From Porticoccaceae bacterium (GTDB lineage: Bacteria; Pseudomonadota; Gammaproteobacteria; Pseudomonadales; Porticoccaceae): a DNA stretch of 5,419 bases. Both the position numbers and the translations under genes were made by a program. The notes beneath the pieces were generated by a model. That model saw nothing but the letters and a program-made list of their open reading frames with translations. It had not been told where the DNA came from and did not search any database. This document shows positions 1-5,378 of the stretch, in pieces. Location: the NCBI GenBank assembly GCA_002710745.1, contig PALW01000033.1:1-5419 (forward strand). The letters run 5' to 3'. Position 1 is the first letter of the stretch. Each line of letters opens with the position of its first letter.

Positions 1-7
1 AATCACT

Positions 8-979
8 ATGGATTCTGATATTGAAAATGACGAAATGGAGATCGATGCTAAAAAAGCCATTGTTCATTGCTGTGAGGAAGGAAATCGGTTAGATCAGGTT
101 GTTGCTAAATTATTTACAGATTACTCAAGATCGTGTTTGTCGCAGTGGATACGTGATGGGTTTGTATCGGTAGATGGCGAGCAACGTTTAACCAAGTATA
201 GATTAAAAGGTGGTGAGGAGATTGTGTTGGTTCCTCAGTTTGATGAAAAAGTTAAATTTTTACCTGAAAGCATCCCCCTTAATATTCTGTTCGAAGACGA
301 AAGCCTTATTATTATCGATAAGCCTGCTAACTTTGTTGTTCATCCTGCTGCAGGAAATTGGTCTGGGACACTTTTAAATGCGCTTTTGTATCACTTTCCT
401 CAGTTAGCCTTGGTTCCGAGGGCAGGTATTGTCCATCGACTCGATAAAGACACAACGGGATTAATGGTGGTCGCTAAAACGCTTCAAGCACAAAATCAGC
501 TTGTGGCCCAGCTTCAGAGGCGAGAGGTTAAAAGAGAATATGAGGCTATTGTTACTGGGGAACTTGTCAGTGGTGGAACTGTGGATAAACCGATTGGTCG
601 ACACCCCAGAAACAGAAAAATGATGACTGTAAGAGAGGGAGGTAAAGAATCAAAAACTCATTATAAAATTATCACAAGATATTCGGGATTTTCTCATCTT
701 TGTATATGCCTTGATTCTGGCAGAACACACCAAATAAGAGTTCATATGTCTCACATAAATTATGCTATTTTGGGAGATCAAACATACTCTCCTCGGTCTA
801 AATTTCCCAAAGGCATTTCTCATAGTCTCAAACAAGCGATTAATGATTTTAAAAGACAAGCTTTGCACGCCAGGAGATTGGAATTAATACATCCATTATC
901 AGGCGATAGAATGAGCTGGACCTGTGAATTGCCAGAAGATATGAGGAGTTTATTAGAGTGTTTGTCAGTTGAGAGATAA
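8..979 (+). CDS. rluD: RluD, 23S rRNA pseudouridine synthase (helix 69)
   Basis: Members of this family convert three uridines in helix 69 of 23S rRNA (1911, 1915 and 1917 in E. coli numbering) to pseudouridine late in 50S assembly. Visible: an N-terminal S4-like RNA-binding region (about residues 25-85, with NRLDQ and DYSRS), then the RluA-type catalytic domain. The signature HRLDKDTTGL is at 143-152, with the catalytic Asp at 146; LQRREVKREYEA (169-180), GRTHQIRVHM (238-247) and RQALHA (283-288) are also family motifs. The 323 aa nearly equal the 326 of E. coli, but the C-terminus ends about ten residues early and the N-terminus is longer. ATG at 35 (residue 10) gives an N-terminus closer to E. 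coli in length; neither ATG has a visible ribosome-binding site, and the frame is open to the left edge, so the start is uncertain. The end overlaps pgeF by 11 nt, matching the usual rluD-pgeF pairing. Confidence 0.96.
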   Translation: MDSDIENDEMEIDAKKAIVHCCEEGNRLDQVVAKLFTDYSRSCLSQWIRDGFVSVDGEQRLTKYRLKGGEEIVLVPQFDEKVKFLPESIPLNILFEDESLIIIDKPANFVVHPAAGNWSGTLLNALLYHFPQLALVPRAGIVHRLDKDTTGLMVVAKTLQAQNQLVAQLQRREVKREYEAIVTGELVSGGTVDKPIGRHPRNRKMMTVREGGKESKTHYKIITRYSGFSHLCICLDSGRTHQIRVHMSHINYAILGDQTYSPRSKFPKGISHSLKQAINDFKRQALHARRLELIHPLSGDRMSWTCELPEDMRSLLECLSVER

Positions 980-1730
980 AAATCATAACTTTTTTGTCCC
1001 CAACTGGCCTTGCCCGTCCTCTGTAAAATGTGTCATTACTTATAAATTTGGAGGATCAAGTAAACAGCCTTATAAAAGTAATAATCTAGCGACACACGTT
1101 GGTGATAGATCTGAAGCGGTTATTGCTAATAGAGAATCTTTAAAAGAAAAATTAGCATTTCCAGGAGATCCAATTTGGCTTAATCAAATCCATGGAGTTG
1201 AAATAATTGAAGTTGAAGATGGCTATCAGATTTCTGACGGAGATGGTTTTTATTGCAGAAAAAAAGGATTTCCATGTGGGATTTTAACAGCAGATTGTCT
1301 GCCTATTCTTGTTTGCAACACTTTAGGCACTGAGATTGCTGCTATCCATGCGGGATGGAGAGGGTTGAGTAACCGTATTATTAAAAATTTGTTGAAAATG
1401 TTTCACGCACCAGCTGATCAATTGTTGGTATATCTTGGCCCTGCGATTGGTCTCGATAATTTTGAAGTTGGTTCAGAGGTCAGAGAGTGTTTTTTAGCAA
1501 ACTCGGAGAATCTTGAGCATCGGAAACAAATTAATAACGCCTTCTATCCAAGTAAAGGACAAAAGCTTAAGGCGGATCTTTATGAGCTAGCAAGAGCCGA
1601 CTTTAGAATTGGAGGGGTGAAAAGAATGTTTGGAGGAGAGTTTTGTAGTTTTAAAGAGAGAGACCACTTTTATTCTTATCGTCGAGACAAAATAACGGGG
1701 CGAAATGCAACTCTTATCTGGTTAGAGTGA
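969..1730 (+). CDS. pgeF: PgeF, peptidoglycan editing factor (YfiH/laccase-domain family)
   Basis: YfiH-family protein. In E. coli it keeps wrong amino acids out of the peptidoglycan stem peptide; the family was earlier called polyphenol oxidase/laccase-like, and some members act on purine nucleosides. Visible in order: FVPNWP near residue 9, NQIHGVE (72-78), LTADCLPIL (106-114), AAIHAGWRGL (124-133), LGPAIG (156-161) and FGGEFCS...FYSYRRDKITGR (221-245). The metal-binding triad is intact: His75, Cys110, His127. Length is 253 aa against about 243 in E. coli. The start is TTG at 969, inside the end of rluD. The frame is closed by TAG at 954 and no other ATG, GTG or TTG precedes the conserved FVPNWP, so homology forces this start. 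Shine-Dalgarno pairing is weak (GAG at 956-958), so translation is probably coupled to rluD. It is cytoplasmic: there is no signal peptide. Confidence 0.93.
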   Translation: MRDKNHNFFVPNWPCPSSVKCVITYKFGGSSKQPYKSNNLATHVGDRSEAVIANRESLKEKLAFPGDPIWLNQIHGVEIIEVEDGYQISDGDGFYCRKKGFPCGILTADCLPILVCNTLGTEIAAIHAGWRGLSNRIIKNLLKMFHAPADQLLVYLGPAIGLDNFEVGSEVRECFLANSENLEHRKQINNAFYPSKGQKLKADLYELARADFRIGGVKRMFGGEFCSFKERDHFYSYRRDKITGRNATLIWLE

Positions 1731-1779
1731 ATTAAACTTGCATTACTTATGATTAAGAAGTTTTAAATGTTTCTTGCAC

Positions 1780-1817
1780 TTGCTTAGATAGTTCTCTTGA
1801 ATTAGAATTGCGCGCCT
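1780..1817 (+). promoter_or_regulatory. Probable sigma70 promoter of rplU-rpmA with GC-rich discriminator
   Basis: TTGCTT at 1780-1785 and TAGAAT at 1803-1808 are separated by exactly 17 bp. The -10 is followed by TGCGCGCC (1809-1817 region), a GC-rich discriminator that stands out in this AT-rich gap. The region upstream of the -35 (about 1755-1775) is A/T-rich, like an UP element. Transcription would start near 1815, giving a leader of about 48 nt. A GC-rich discriminator is typical of stable-RNA and ribosomal-protein promoters inhibited by ppGpp/DksA; that control is inferred here. Confidence 0.65.
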
Positions 1818-1852
1818 AGATAAAGGGTTAACCCCAAACCAATAATGCGTCT

Positions 1853-1865
1853 GGAGACAAAAATG
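1853..1865 (+). promoter_or_regulatory. Ribosome-binding site and start codon that fix the rplU start
   Basis: GGAG at 1853-1856 sits 6 nt before ATG at 1863. An in-frame ATG at 1845 would add six residues (MRLETK), but it lies upstream of this site and has no Shine-Dalgarno sequence of its own. Known L21 proteins begin at the equivalent of MFAV, so 1863 is preferred. Confidence 0.85.
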
Positions 1866-2195
1866 TTTGCTGTAATTAAGAGCGGTGGAAAACAACACAG
1901 AGTTCAAAAGGGTGAAACTCTAAGGTTGGAAAAGCTTGAGATTGCCACAGGTGGTAAGGTCGATTTTGGCGAGGCTCTTATGGTTGGAGAGGGCAAGGAT
2001 GTTAAGATTGGAGCTCCAAGTGTCAAAGGAAGTAAGGTTACTGGTGAGGTAGTTGCGCACGGCAGGGATGATAAAGTTACAATCGTGAAGTTTCGTAGAC
2101 GCAAGCACTCTCGTTCTACTCAGGGCCATAGGCAATGGTATACTGAAGTAAAAATTACTGGGATTAAGGCGTCTGCGCCAAAGAGGAAAGATTAA
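1863..2195 (+). CDS. rplU: Ribosomal protein L21 (bL21)
   Basis: Large-subunit protein that binds 23S rRNA and contacts L20 in the 50S particle. From the ATG at 1863 the product is 110 aa, against 103 in E. coli. It aligns almost end to end: FAVIKSGGKQHRV at the N-terminus, LRLEKLEIATG in the first third, then VVAHGRDDKVTIVKFRRRKH and the C-terminal GHRQWYTEVKITGI. The basic stretch KFRRRKH is the main rRNA-binding segment of the family. The last residues (KASAPKRKD) form a slightly longer basic tail than in E. coli. It is the first gene of an rplU-rpmA transcript; its stop TAA overlaps the rpmA start (TAATG), so translation of the two is likely coupled. ATG at 1845 is a less likely alternative start. 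Confidence 0.97.
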   Translation: MFAVIKSGGKQHRVQKGETLRLEKLEIATGGKVDFGEALMVGEGKDVKIGAPSVKGSKVTGEVVAHGRDDKVTIVKFRRRKHSRSTQGHRQWYTEVKITGIKASAPKRKD

Positions 2196-2452
2196 TGGCT
2201 CATAAAAAAGCAGGTGGAAGTACCAGAAACGGAAGAGACTCGGAAAGTAAGCGTCTTGGAGTCAAGGTGTATGGCGGCCAAACTATTAATGCTGGCGGTA
2301 TTATAGTTCGTCAGCGGGGCACAAAATTCCATGCTGGTGATAATGTTGGGCTTGGTAAGGATCACACGCTGTTTGCAACATCGAGCGGCGTAGTAAGTTT
2401 CGTCCAAAAAGGACCAAAGAATAGAAAATATGCACAGGTGAATCCCGTATAG
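2195..2452 (+). CDS. rpmA: Ribosomal protein L27 (bL27)
   Basis: Large-subunit protein whose flexible N-terminal tail reaches the peptidyl-transferase centre and helps position tRNA substrates. The product is 85 aa, the same as E. coli L27. The N-terminus MAHKKAGGSTRNGRDSESKR is nearly identical to E. coli; IIVRQRGTKFHAG (36-48) and KGPKNRK (72-78) are also conserved. There is no N-terminal cleavage extension of the kind found in Firmicutes, which fits a proteobacterium. ATG at 2195 shares its A with the rplU stop codon; AGAGGA at 2182-2187, inside rplU, gives a Shine-Dalgarno spacing of 7 nt. The transcript appears to end at the hairpin just downstream. Confidence 0.98.
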   Translation: MAHKKAGGSTRNGRDSESKRLGVKVYGGQTINAGGIIVRQRGTKFHAGDNVGLGKDHTLFATSSGVVSFVQKGPKNRKYAQVNPV

Positions 2453-2473
2453 TTTACACATGCTAATATTAGG

Positions 2474-2499
2474 AAAGCCCCATACGGGGCTTTTTTTTT
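2474..2499 (+). terminator. Intrinsic terminator after rpmA
   Basis: AAAGCCCC (2474-2481), loop ATAC, then GGGGCTTT (2486-2493) form an 8-bp stem with a five-pair G/C core. Nine consecutive T follow the core (2491-2499). It starts 22 nt after the rpmA stop. It closes the rplU-rpmA unit, so obg needs either its own promoter or read-through. Confidence 0.93.
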
Positions 2500-2501
2500 A
2501 C

Positions 2502-2530
2502 TTAAGACTAATGTTTACTCAATATTTATT
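2502..2530 (+). promoter_or_regulatory. Weak candidate promoter for obg-proB
   Basis: TTAAGA (2502-2507) and TTTATT (2525-2530) match four of six consensus bases each with 17-bp spacing, just after the rpmA terminator and about 36 nt before the obg start. A strong terminator upstream makes a local promoter likely, but A/T-rich DNA gives such matches easily, so the exact boxes are uncertain. Confidence 0.25.
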
Positions 2531-2553
2531 CTGCACGTTAGTTTGCGTAATAA

Positions 2554-2569
2554 GAGGTAACGCATCGTG
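2554..2569 (+). promoter_or_regulatory. Ribosome-binding site for the GTG start of obg
   Basis: GAGGT at 2554-2558 is complementary to the 16S rRNA 3' end and lies 8 nt before GTG at 2567. The GTG encodes the first residue of MKFVDEA, the conserved Obg N-terminus, so this start is well supported. Confidence 0.85.
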
Positions 2570-3745
2570 AAATTTGTTGATGAGGCTACAATCAAAGTTT
2601 TTGCCGGTAATGGAGGCAGTGGATGTCTTAGTTTTAGGCGAGAAAAATTTATACCTAAAGGAGGCCCTGACGGTGGAGATGGAGGAGACGGGGGTAGTAT
2701 ATTTCTTGAAGCAAAAACAGAATTAAATACGTTAATCGATTTTAGGTATACAAGGTCATTCAAAGCGGAGAACGGATCGCAAGGGAGTGGCTCTGATTGC
2801 ACAGGAAGTAAGGGTGATGATCTTTATATCTCGGTTCCTGTCGGAACAATCGTGACAGTAACTGAGACAGATGAAATCATCGGTGATTTGACATTTCCAG
2901 GGCAAAAATTACTTGTTGCTAAAGGTGGGTTTCATGGACTTGGAAATACGAGATTTAAGTCCAGTAGAAATAGAACTCCAAGACAAACCACGCCTGGAAA
3001 AGAGGGAGAATCTCGTGAGATAAAACTTGAATTATCTTTATTGGCAGATGTTGGCCTTTTAGGCTTACCAAATTCTGGTAAATCAACATTGGTCCAGACA
3101 GTTTCAGCTGCTAGACCAAAAGTTGCTGATTATCCGTTTACTACTATGGTGCCAAACTTGGGCGTTGTTAGATTGGATAGTGAGCGGTCGTTTGTGATTG
3201 CTGATATTCCTGGTGTCATAAAAGGCGCATCAGATGGAGCGGGTCTGGGTATGAGGTTTTTAAAACATCTTACACGAACCAAGCTTATACTGCATTTGGT
3301 TGATATTAGTCCATTGGATGGAAGTTCTCCTAAACATGCTGTAGAAGAAATCGAACATGAGCTTGAAAAATTTAGCCCCACGCTCGCGACGGAGCATCGG
3401 TGGCTGGTAGTCAACAAAGCAGACTTATTAAGTAATGATGAGCATGAGAGAGTTCTAAAAGAATTAATTGCTGATTTGCAATGGAAAGGTAGATTTTTTC
3501 TTATATCTGGCGCGACTGGGTTTGGGATGGAGTTGCTTTGTAACTCAATATATTCCCACATAGACAACTTACGAGAGAAGGAAGAGACTAATCCCGATTA
3601 TAAAAGATTGGTTATTGAAAATCGGAAGGCTATTTTTCGTGAAGCCAGAGATCAAATAAATCGAATCGCTGAGCTTAGAAGAGACGCGAAAAAAAATAGT
3701 GAGAGTGATGAAGGCTCAGATATTGAAGTTATATTTACTAAGTAG
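2567..3745 (+). CDS. obg: Obg/CgtA, ribosome-associated GTPase
   Basis: Essential GTPase that binds the 50S subunit, assists late assembly, and in E. coli is linked to ppGpp levels. The 392 aa match E. coli (390). Order: Obg fold at 1-158 with the glycine-rich KGGPDGGDGGDGG (31-43) and VAKGGFHGLGNTRFKSS (117-133); then the G domain with G1 GLPNSGKS (166-173), G2 YPFTT (189-193), G3 DIPG (213-216), G4 NKAD (283-286) and G5-like ISGATG (313-318). The C-terminal part (about 335-392) is charged and ends SDEGSDIEVIFTK, resembling the E. coli end DEGVEFIYKR but lacking its Trp/Asp-rich acidic run. Switch II reads DIPGVIKGAS where the family usually has DIPGLIEGA, so a near-invariant Glu is Lys (residue 219). 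It starts with GTG and is followed 6 nt later by proB, most likely on the same mRNA. Confidence 0.97.
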   Translation: MKFVDEATIKVFAGNGGSGCLSFRREKFIPKGGPDGGDGGDGGSIFLEAKTELNTLIDFRYTRSFKAENGSQGSGSDCTGSKGDDLYISVPVGTIVTVTETDEIIGDLTFPGQKLLVAKGGFHGLGNTRFKSSRNRTPRQTTPGKEGESREIKLELSLLADVGLLGLPNSGKSTLVQTVSAARPKVADYPFTTMVPNLGVVRLDSERSFVIADIPGVIKGASDGAGLGMRFLKHLTRTKLILHLVDISPLDGSSPKHAVEEIEHELEKFSPTLATEHRWLVVNKADLLSNDEHERVLKELIADLQWKGRFFLISGATGFGMELLCNSIYSHIDNLREKEETNPDYKRLVIENRKAIFREARDQINRIAELRRDAKKNSESDEGSDIEVIFTK

Positions 3746-3751
3746 GCGCTT

Positions 3752-4876
3752 ATGAATAGAAATGCAGTTGAGGGTGCGTCTCGAATAGTCATCAAAATAG
3801 GCAGCTCAATTTTAACTAATGGGGGCAAGGGCCTCGATCACAACTTTATTGATGATATAGCGCGTCAAGTGGTCGATCTTCAATTGCTTGGAAAGCAGAT
3901 AGTTATTGTCTCCTCTGGGGCAATAGCTCAAGGCATGTCTCAGTTAGGATGGGATGTGCGATCACGAAAAATTGACCAATTACAAACAGCCGCATCAGTA
4001 GGTCAAGTAGGATTGATGCATTATTACGAAACTTGCTTCAGGCAACACGAAAAAAAAACTGGGCAAATATTAATTGATCATGACGATTTTGCAAATCGCG
4101 AGCGGTATTTGAATGCGCGAAATGTAATAAAAAATTTATTAGATTTAGAGGTGATTCCTATCATTAATGAAAATGATAGCGTTTCATCAGAGGAAATAAG
4201 GTTTGGGGATAATGATACTTTGGCTGCACTTGTCTCTAACTTAATCGATGCTGATTTATTGATTTTGCTTACTGATAAAAATGGTCTTTACAGTGCTGAT
4301 CCGAATCTCAAAAAAGATGTTTTCTTAATTAATAATGTTTCAGTACACGATGAGTCGCTTCATAAATATGCCGGTGGCGCGAGCACACTTGGACGTGGTG
4401 GGATGGTAACAAAAATAAAAGCTGCGAGGATCGCCTCGAAATCCGGATGCGGAACCATTATTGCTGGCGGTATGATTAAGAATATTTTAACTAAATTGGC
4501 TTCTGGCGAAGACTTAGGAACGTTTTTGTATTCAGATGAAAAGCCATTAAATGCAAGGAAGCAATGGTTAATGGGTCAGTTGAAACATTCAGGTGATCTA
4601 ATCATTGATGCTGGAGCATCGAAAGCTTTGCAAAAAGATTTTGTTAGCTTGCTGCCAGTTGGCGTCAAAAAAGTTTTAGGAACTTTTAATAGAGGTGAGT
4701 TGGTGAGGTGTATCGACGATGATGGAGTTGAGGTGGCTCGAGGATTGATTAATTACAGCTCATCCGATGCAAGGAATATAATTGGCTTTCCGAGTTCAGC
4801 GATTGTCAGCATATTGGGTTACGAGGAAAATCCAAACTTAATTGATAAGGATAACCTCGTTATTGTCAGTGGATAG
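3752..4876 (+). CDS. proB: Glutamate 5-kinase (proline biosynthesis, first step)
   Basis: Phosphorylates L-glutamate with ATP to gamma-glutamyl phosphate, which ProA then reduces on the way to proline; the enzyme is usually feedback-inhibited by proline. The 374 aa (E. coli 367) comprise an amino-acid-kinase domain (about 9-255) and a C-terminal PUA domain (about 275-360, with LLPVGVKKVLGTFNRGE at 300-316). Motifs: VIKIGSS with Lys15, VSSGAIAQG (53-61), NARNVI (121-126), INENDSV (138-144), FGDNDTLAAL (151-160), LTDKNGLYSADP (173-184) and LGRGGMVTK (213-221) with the phosphate-contacting Lys221. All key residues seem intact. It begins 6 nt after obg; the Shine-Dalgarno is poor (AGTAGG at 3741-3746, across the obg stop), suggesting coupling to obg. 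proA is not adjacent, as is usual where proB sits beside obg. Confidence 0.97.
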   Translation: MNRNAVEGASRIVIKIGSSILTNGGKGLDHNFIDDIARQVVDLQLLGKQIVIVSSGAIAQGMSQLGWDVRSRKIDQLQTAASVGQVGLMHYYETCFRQHEKKTGQILIDHDDFANRERYLNARNVIKNLLDLEVIPIINENDSVSSEEIRFGDNDTLAALVSNLIDADLLILLTDKNGLYSADPNLKKDVFLINNVSVHDESLHKYAGGASTLGRGGMVTKIKAARIASKSGCGTIIAGGMIKNILTKLASGEDLGTFLYSDEKPLNARKQWLMGQLKHSGDLIIDAGASKALQKDFVSLLPVGVKKVLGTFNRGELVRCIDDDGVEVARGLINYSSSDARNIIGFPSSAIVSILGYEENPNLIDKDNLVIVSG

Positions 4877-4904
4877 CTTTGGAAGAAGAAGTAGCTCTTG
4901 TATT

Positions 4905-5165
4905 TTAGAGGGCTTTAATCTTCGAGTTTAACCGGCTTTTGTGTCTTGCCGCTTTATTTTTGTGGATTAAGCCTTTGTCAGCCATCCTGTCAATAATTGG
5001 CATAGAAACAGAGTAAGCTTGCTCAGCTACCTTTTTGTCTTTATTAAGGATAGCCGCATTAACCTTCTTCAGGTAAGTCCGCATCATAGATTTTAGACTC
5101 GCGTTATGCTGCCTTCTTTTTTCGCCTTGAAGCGCTCTCTTTTTTGCTTGGGGTGTATTCGCCAA
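4905..5165 (-). CDS. rpsT: Ribosomal protein S20 (bS20)
   Basis: Primary-binding small-subunit protein contacting 16S rRNA helices 9 and 44. The product is 86 aa (E. coli 87). MANTPQAKKRALQ at the N-terminus, the basic helix with KRRQHNASLKSMMRTYLKKV (16-35) and KGLIHKNKAARHKSRL (64-79) are diagnostic. It is lysine/arginine rich and all helical as expected. The start codon is TTG (plus-strand CAA at 5163-5165), preceded by AGGAG 6 nt upstream; no ATG gives the conserved N-terminus. E. coli rpsT also starts with UUG, and there this codon is needed for repression by S20 itself, so autoregulation is plausible here. The gene points toward proB, with 28 nt between the stop codons. Confidence 0.97.
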   Translation of the reverse strand: MANTPQAKKRALQGEKRRQHNASLKSMMRTYLKKVNAAILNKDKKVAEQAYSVSMPIIDRMADKGLIHKNKAARHKSRLNSKIKAL

Positions 5166-5176
5166 AACCTGCTCCT
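5163..5176 (-). promoter_or_regulatory. Ribosome-binding site with UUG start of rpsT
   Basis: On the minus strand AGGAG (plus 5172-5176) lies 6 nt before TTG (plus 5163-5165). The strong Shine-Dalgarno together with a weak initiation codon resembles the E. coli rpsT arrangement. Confidence 0.85.
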
Positions 5177-5180
5177 ATTC

Positions 5181-5219
5181 GTGAGGCGGCAGAATACTAG
5201 TTTTACAAGGTATATTCAA
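5181..5219 (-). promoter_or_regulatory. Probable sigma70 promoter of rpsT with GC-rich discriminator
   Basis: Read on the minus strand, TTGAAT (plus 5219-5214) and TATTCT (plus 5196-5191) are 17 bp apart, then GCCGCCTC follows as a GC-rich discriminator. A/T-rich DNA lies upstream of the -35 (plus 5220-5240), as in an UP element. Transcription would begin near 5182-5184, leaving a leader of only about 17-19 nt, too short for an upstream regulatory fold. Confidence 0.65.
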
Positions 5220-5232
5220 GTGAACCTATAAT
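5202..5232 (+). promoter_or_regulatory. Possible rightward promoter interleaved with the rpsT promoter
   Basis: A perfect TATAAT lies at 5227-5232 on the plus strand, with TTTACA (five of six consensus bases) at 5202-5207. The spacing of 19 bp is longer than optimal. It would give the rightward gene at 5379 a leader of about 140 nt. The two boxes interlock with those of the leftward rpsT promoter. A second candidate, TCGACA (5254-5259) with TGTATT (5277-5282) at 17 bp, is comparable, so the true start is open. Confidence 0.35.
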
Positions 5233-5281
5233 ATTTAATTTTAGTTTCTTTGCTCGACAGTAAATTTTAAAACAAGTGTAT

Positions 5282-5304
5282 TTCTATTTTTATAAAAAAT
5301 AGAA
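5282..5304. repeat. Perfect 10-bp inverted repeat, loop of 3
   Basis: TTCTATTTTT (5282-5291) and AAAAATAGAA (5295-5304) are exact reverse complements around ATA. It lies about 75 nt upstream of the rightward start at 5379. It could be an operator-like dyad or a weak A/U hairpin in a leader; no T-run follows on either side as a normal terminator would need. Confidence 0.6.
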
Positions 5305-5378
5305 CATGGATTATATTTAGCCAAAATTTAAAGGGTTCGTTACACTACTGAAGAAATCTTTAAAATTTATTTTTAATA

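Noticed and set aside
1732..1766. Possible terminator after pgeF (TTAAACTT against AAGTTTTAA, with CTTA/TAAG inside)
   Set aside because: The stem is nearly all A/T, interrupted by a 6-nt bulge, and not followed by a clean T-run. Partial read-through from pgeF into rplU remains possible.
1845..1862. ATG at 1845 as the rplU start
   Set aside because: It has no Shine-Dalgarno, and adds six residues not found in L21 proteins; GGAG is correctly spaced for ATG 1863.
2653..2700. Repetitive GGAGAT/GGAGAC-like tract in obg as a tandem repeat
   Set aside because: It simply encodes the conserved glycine-rich segment GGPDGGDGGDGG of the Obg fold.
3130..3567. A 145-codon open frame on the minus strand opposite obg
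   Set aside because: It lies wholly antisense to the conserved GTPase domain, has no recognisable motif, and is explained as a shadow of the obg codons. The same applies to the shorter minus-strand frames opposite rluD, rplU, rpmA and the start of obg.
3965..4415. LGRGGM in ProB (E. coli has LGTGGM) as a possible loss of function
   Set aside because: Arg at this position is, as I recall, ordinary in Pseudomonas-type ProB, and the neighbouring Lys221 and GDNDT motif are intact.
4850..4864. ATAAC-CTC-GTTAT hairpin at the end of proB
   Set aside because: Only five mostly A/T pairs, located inside coding sequence and without a T-run in either direction.
5166..5378. Small RNA, tRNA or short gene in the rpsT upstream gap
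   Set aside because: No tRNA-like cloverleaf, GC-rich fold, or short frame with a ribosome-binding site is visible; the gap looks like promoters and A/T-rich DNA.
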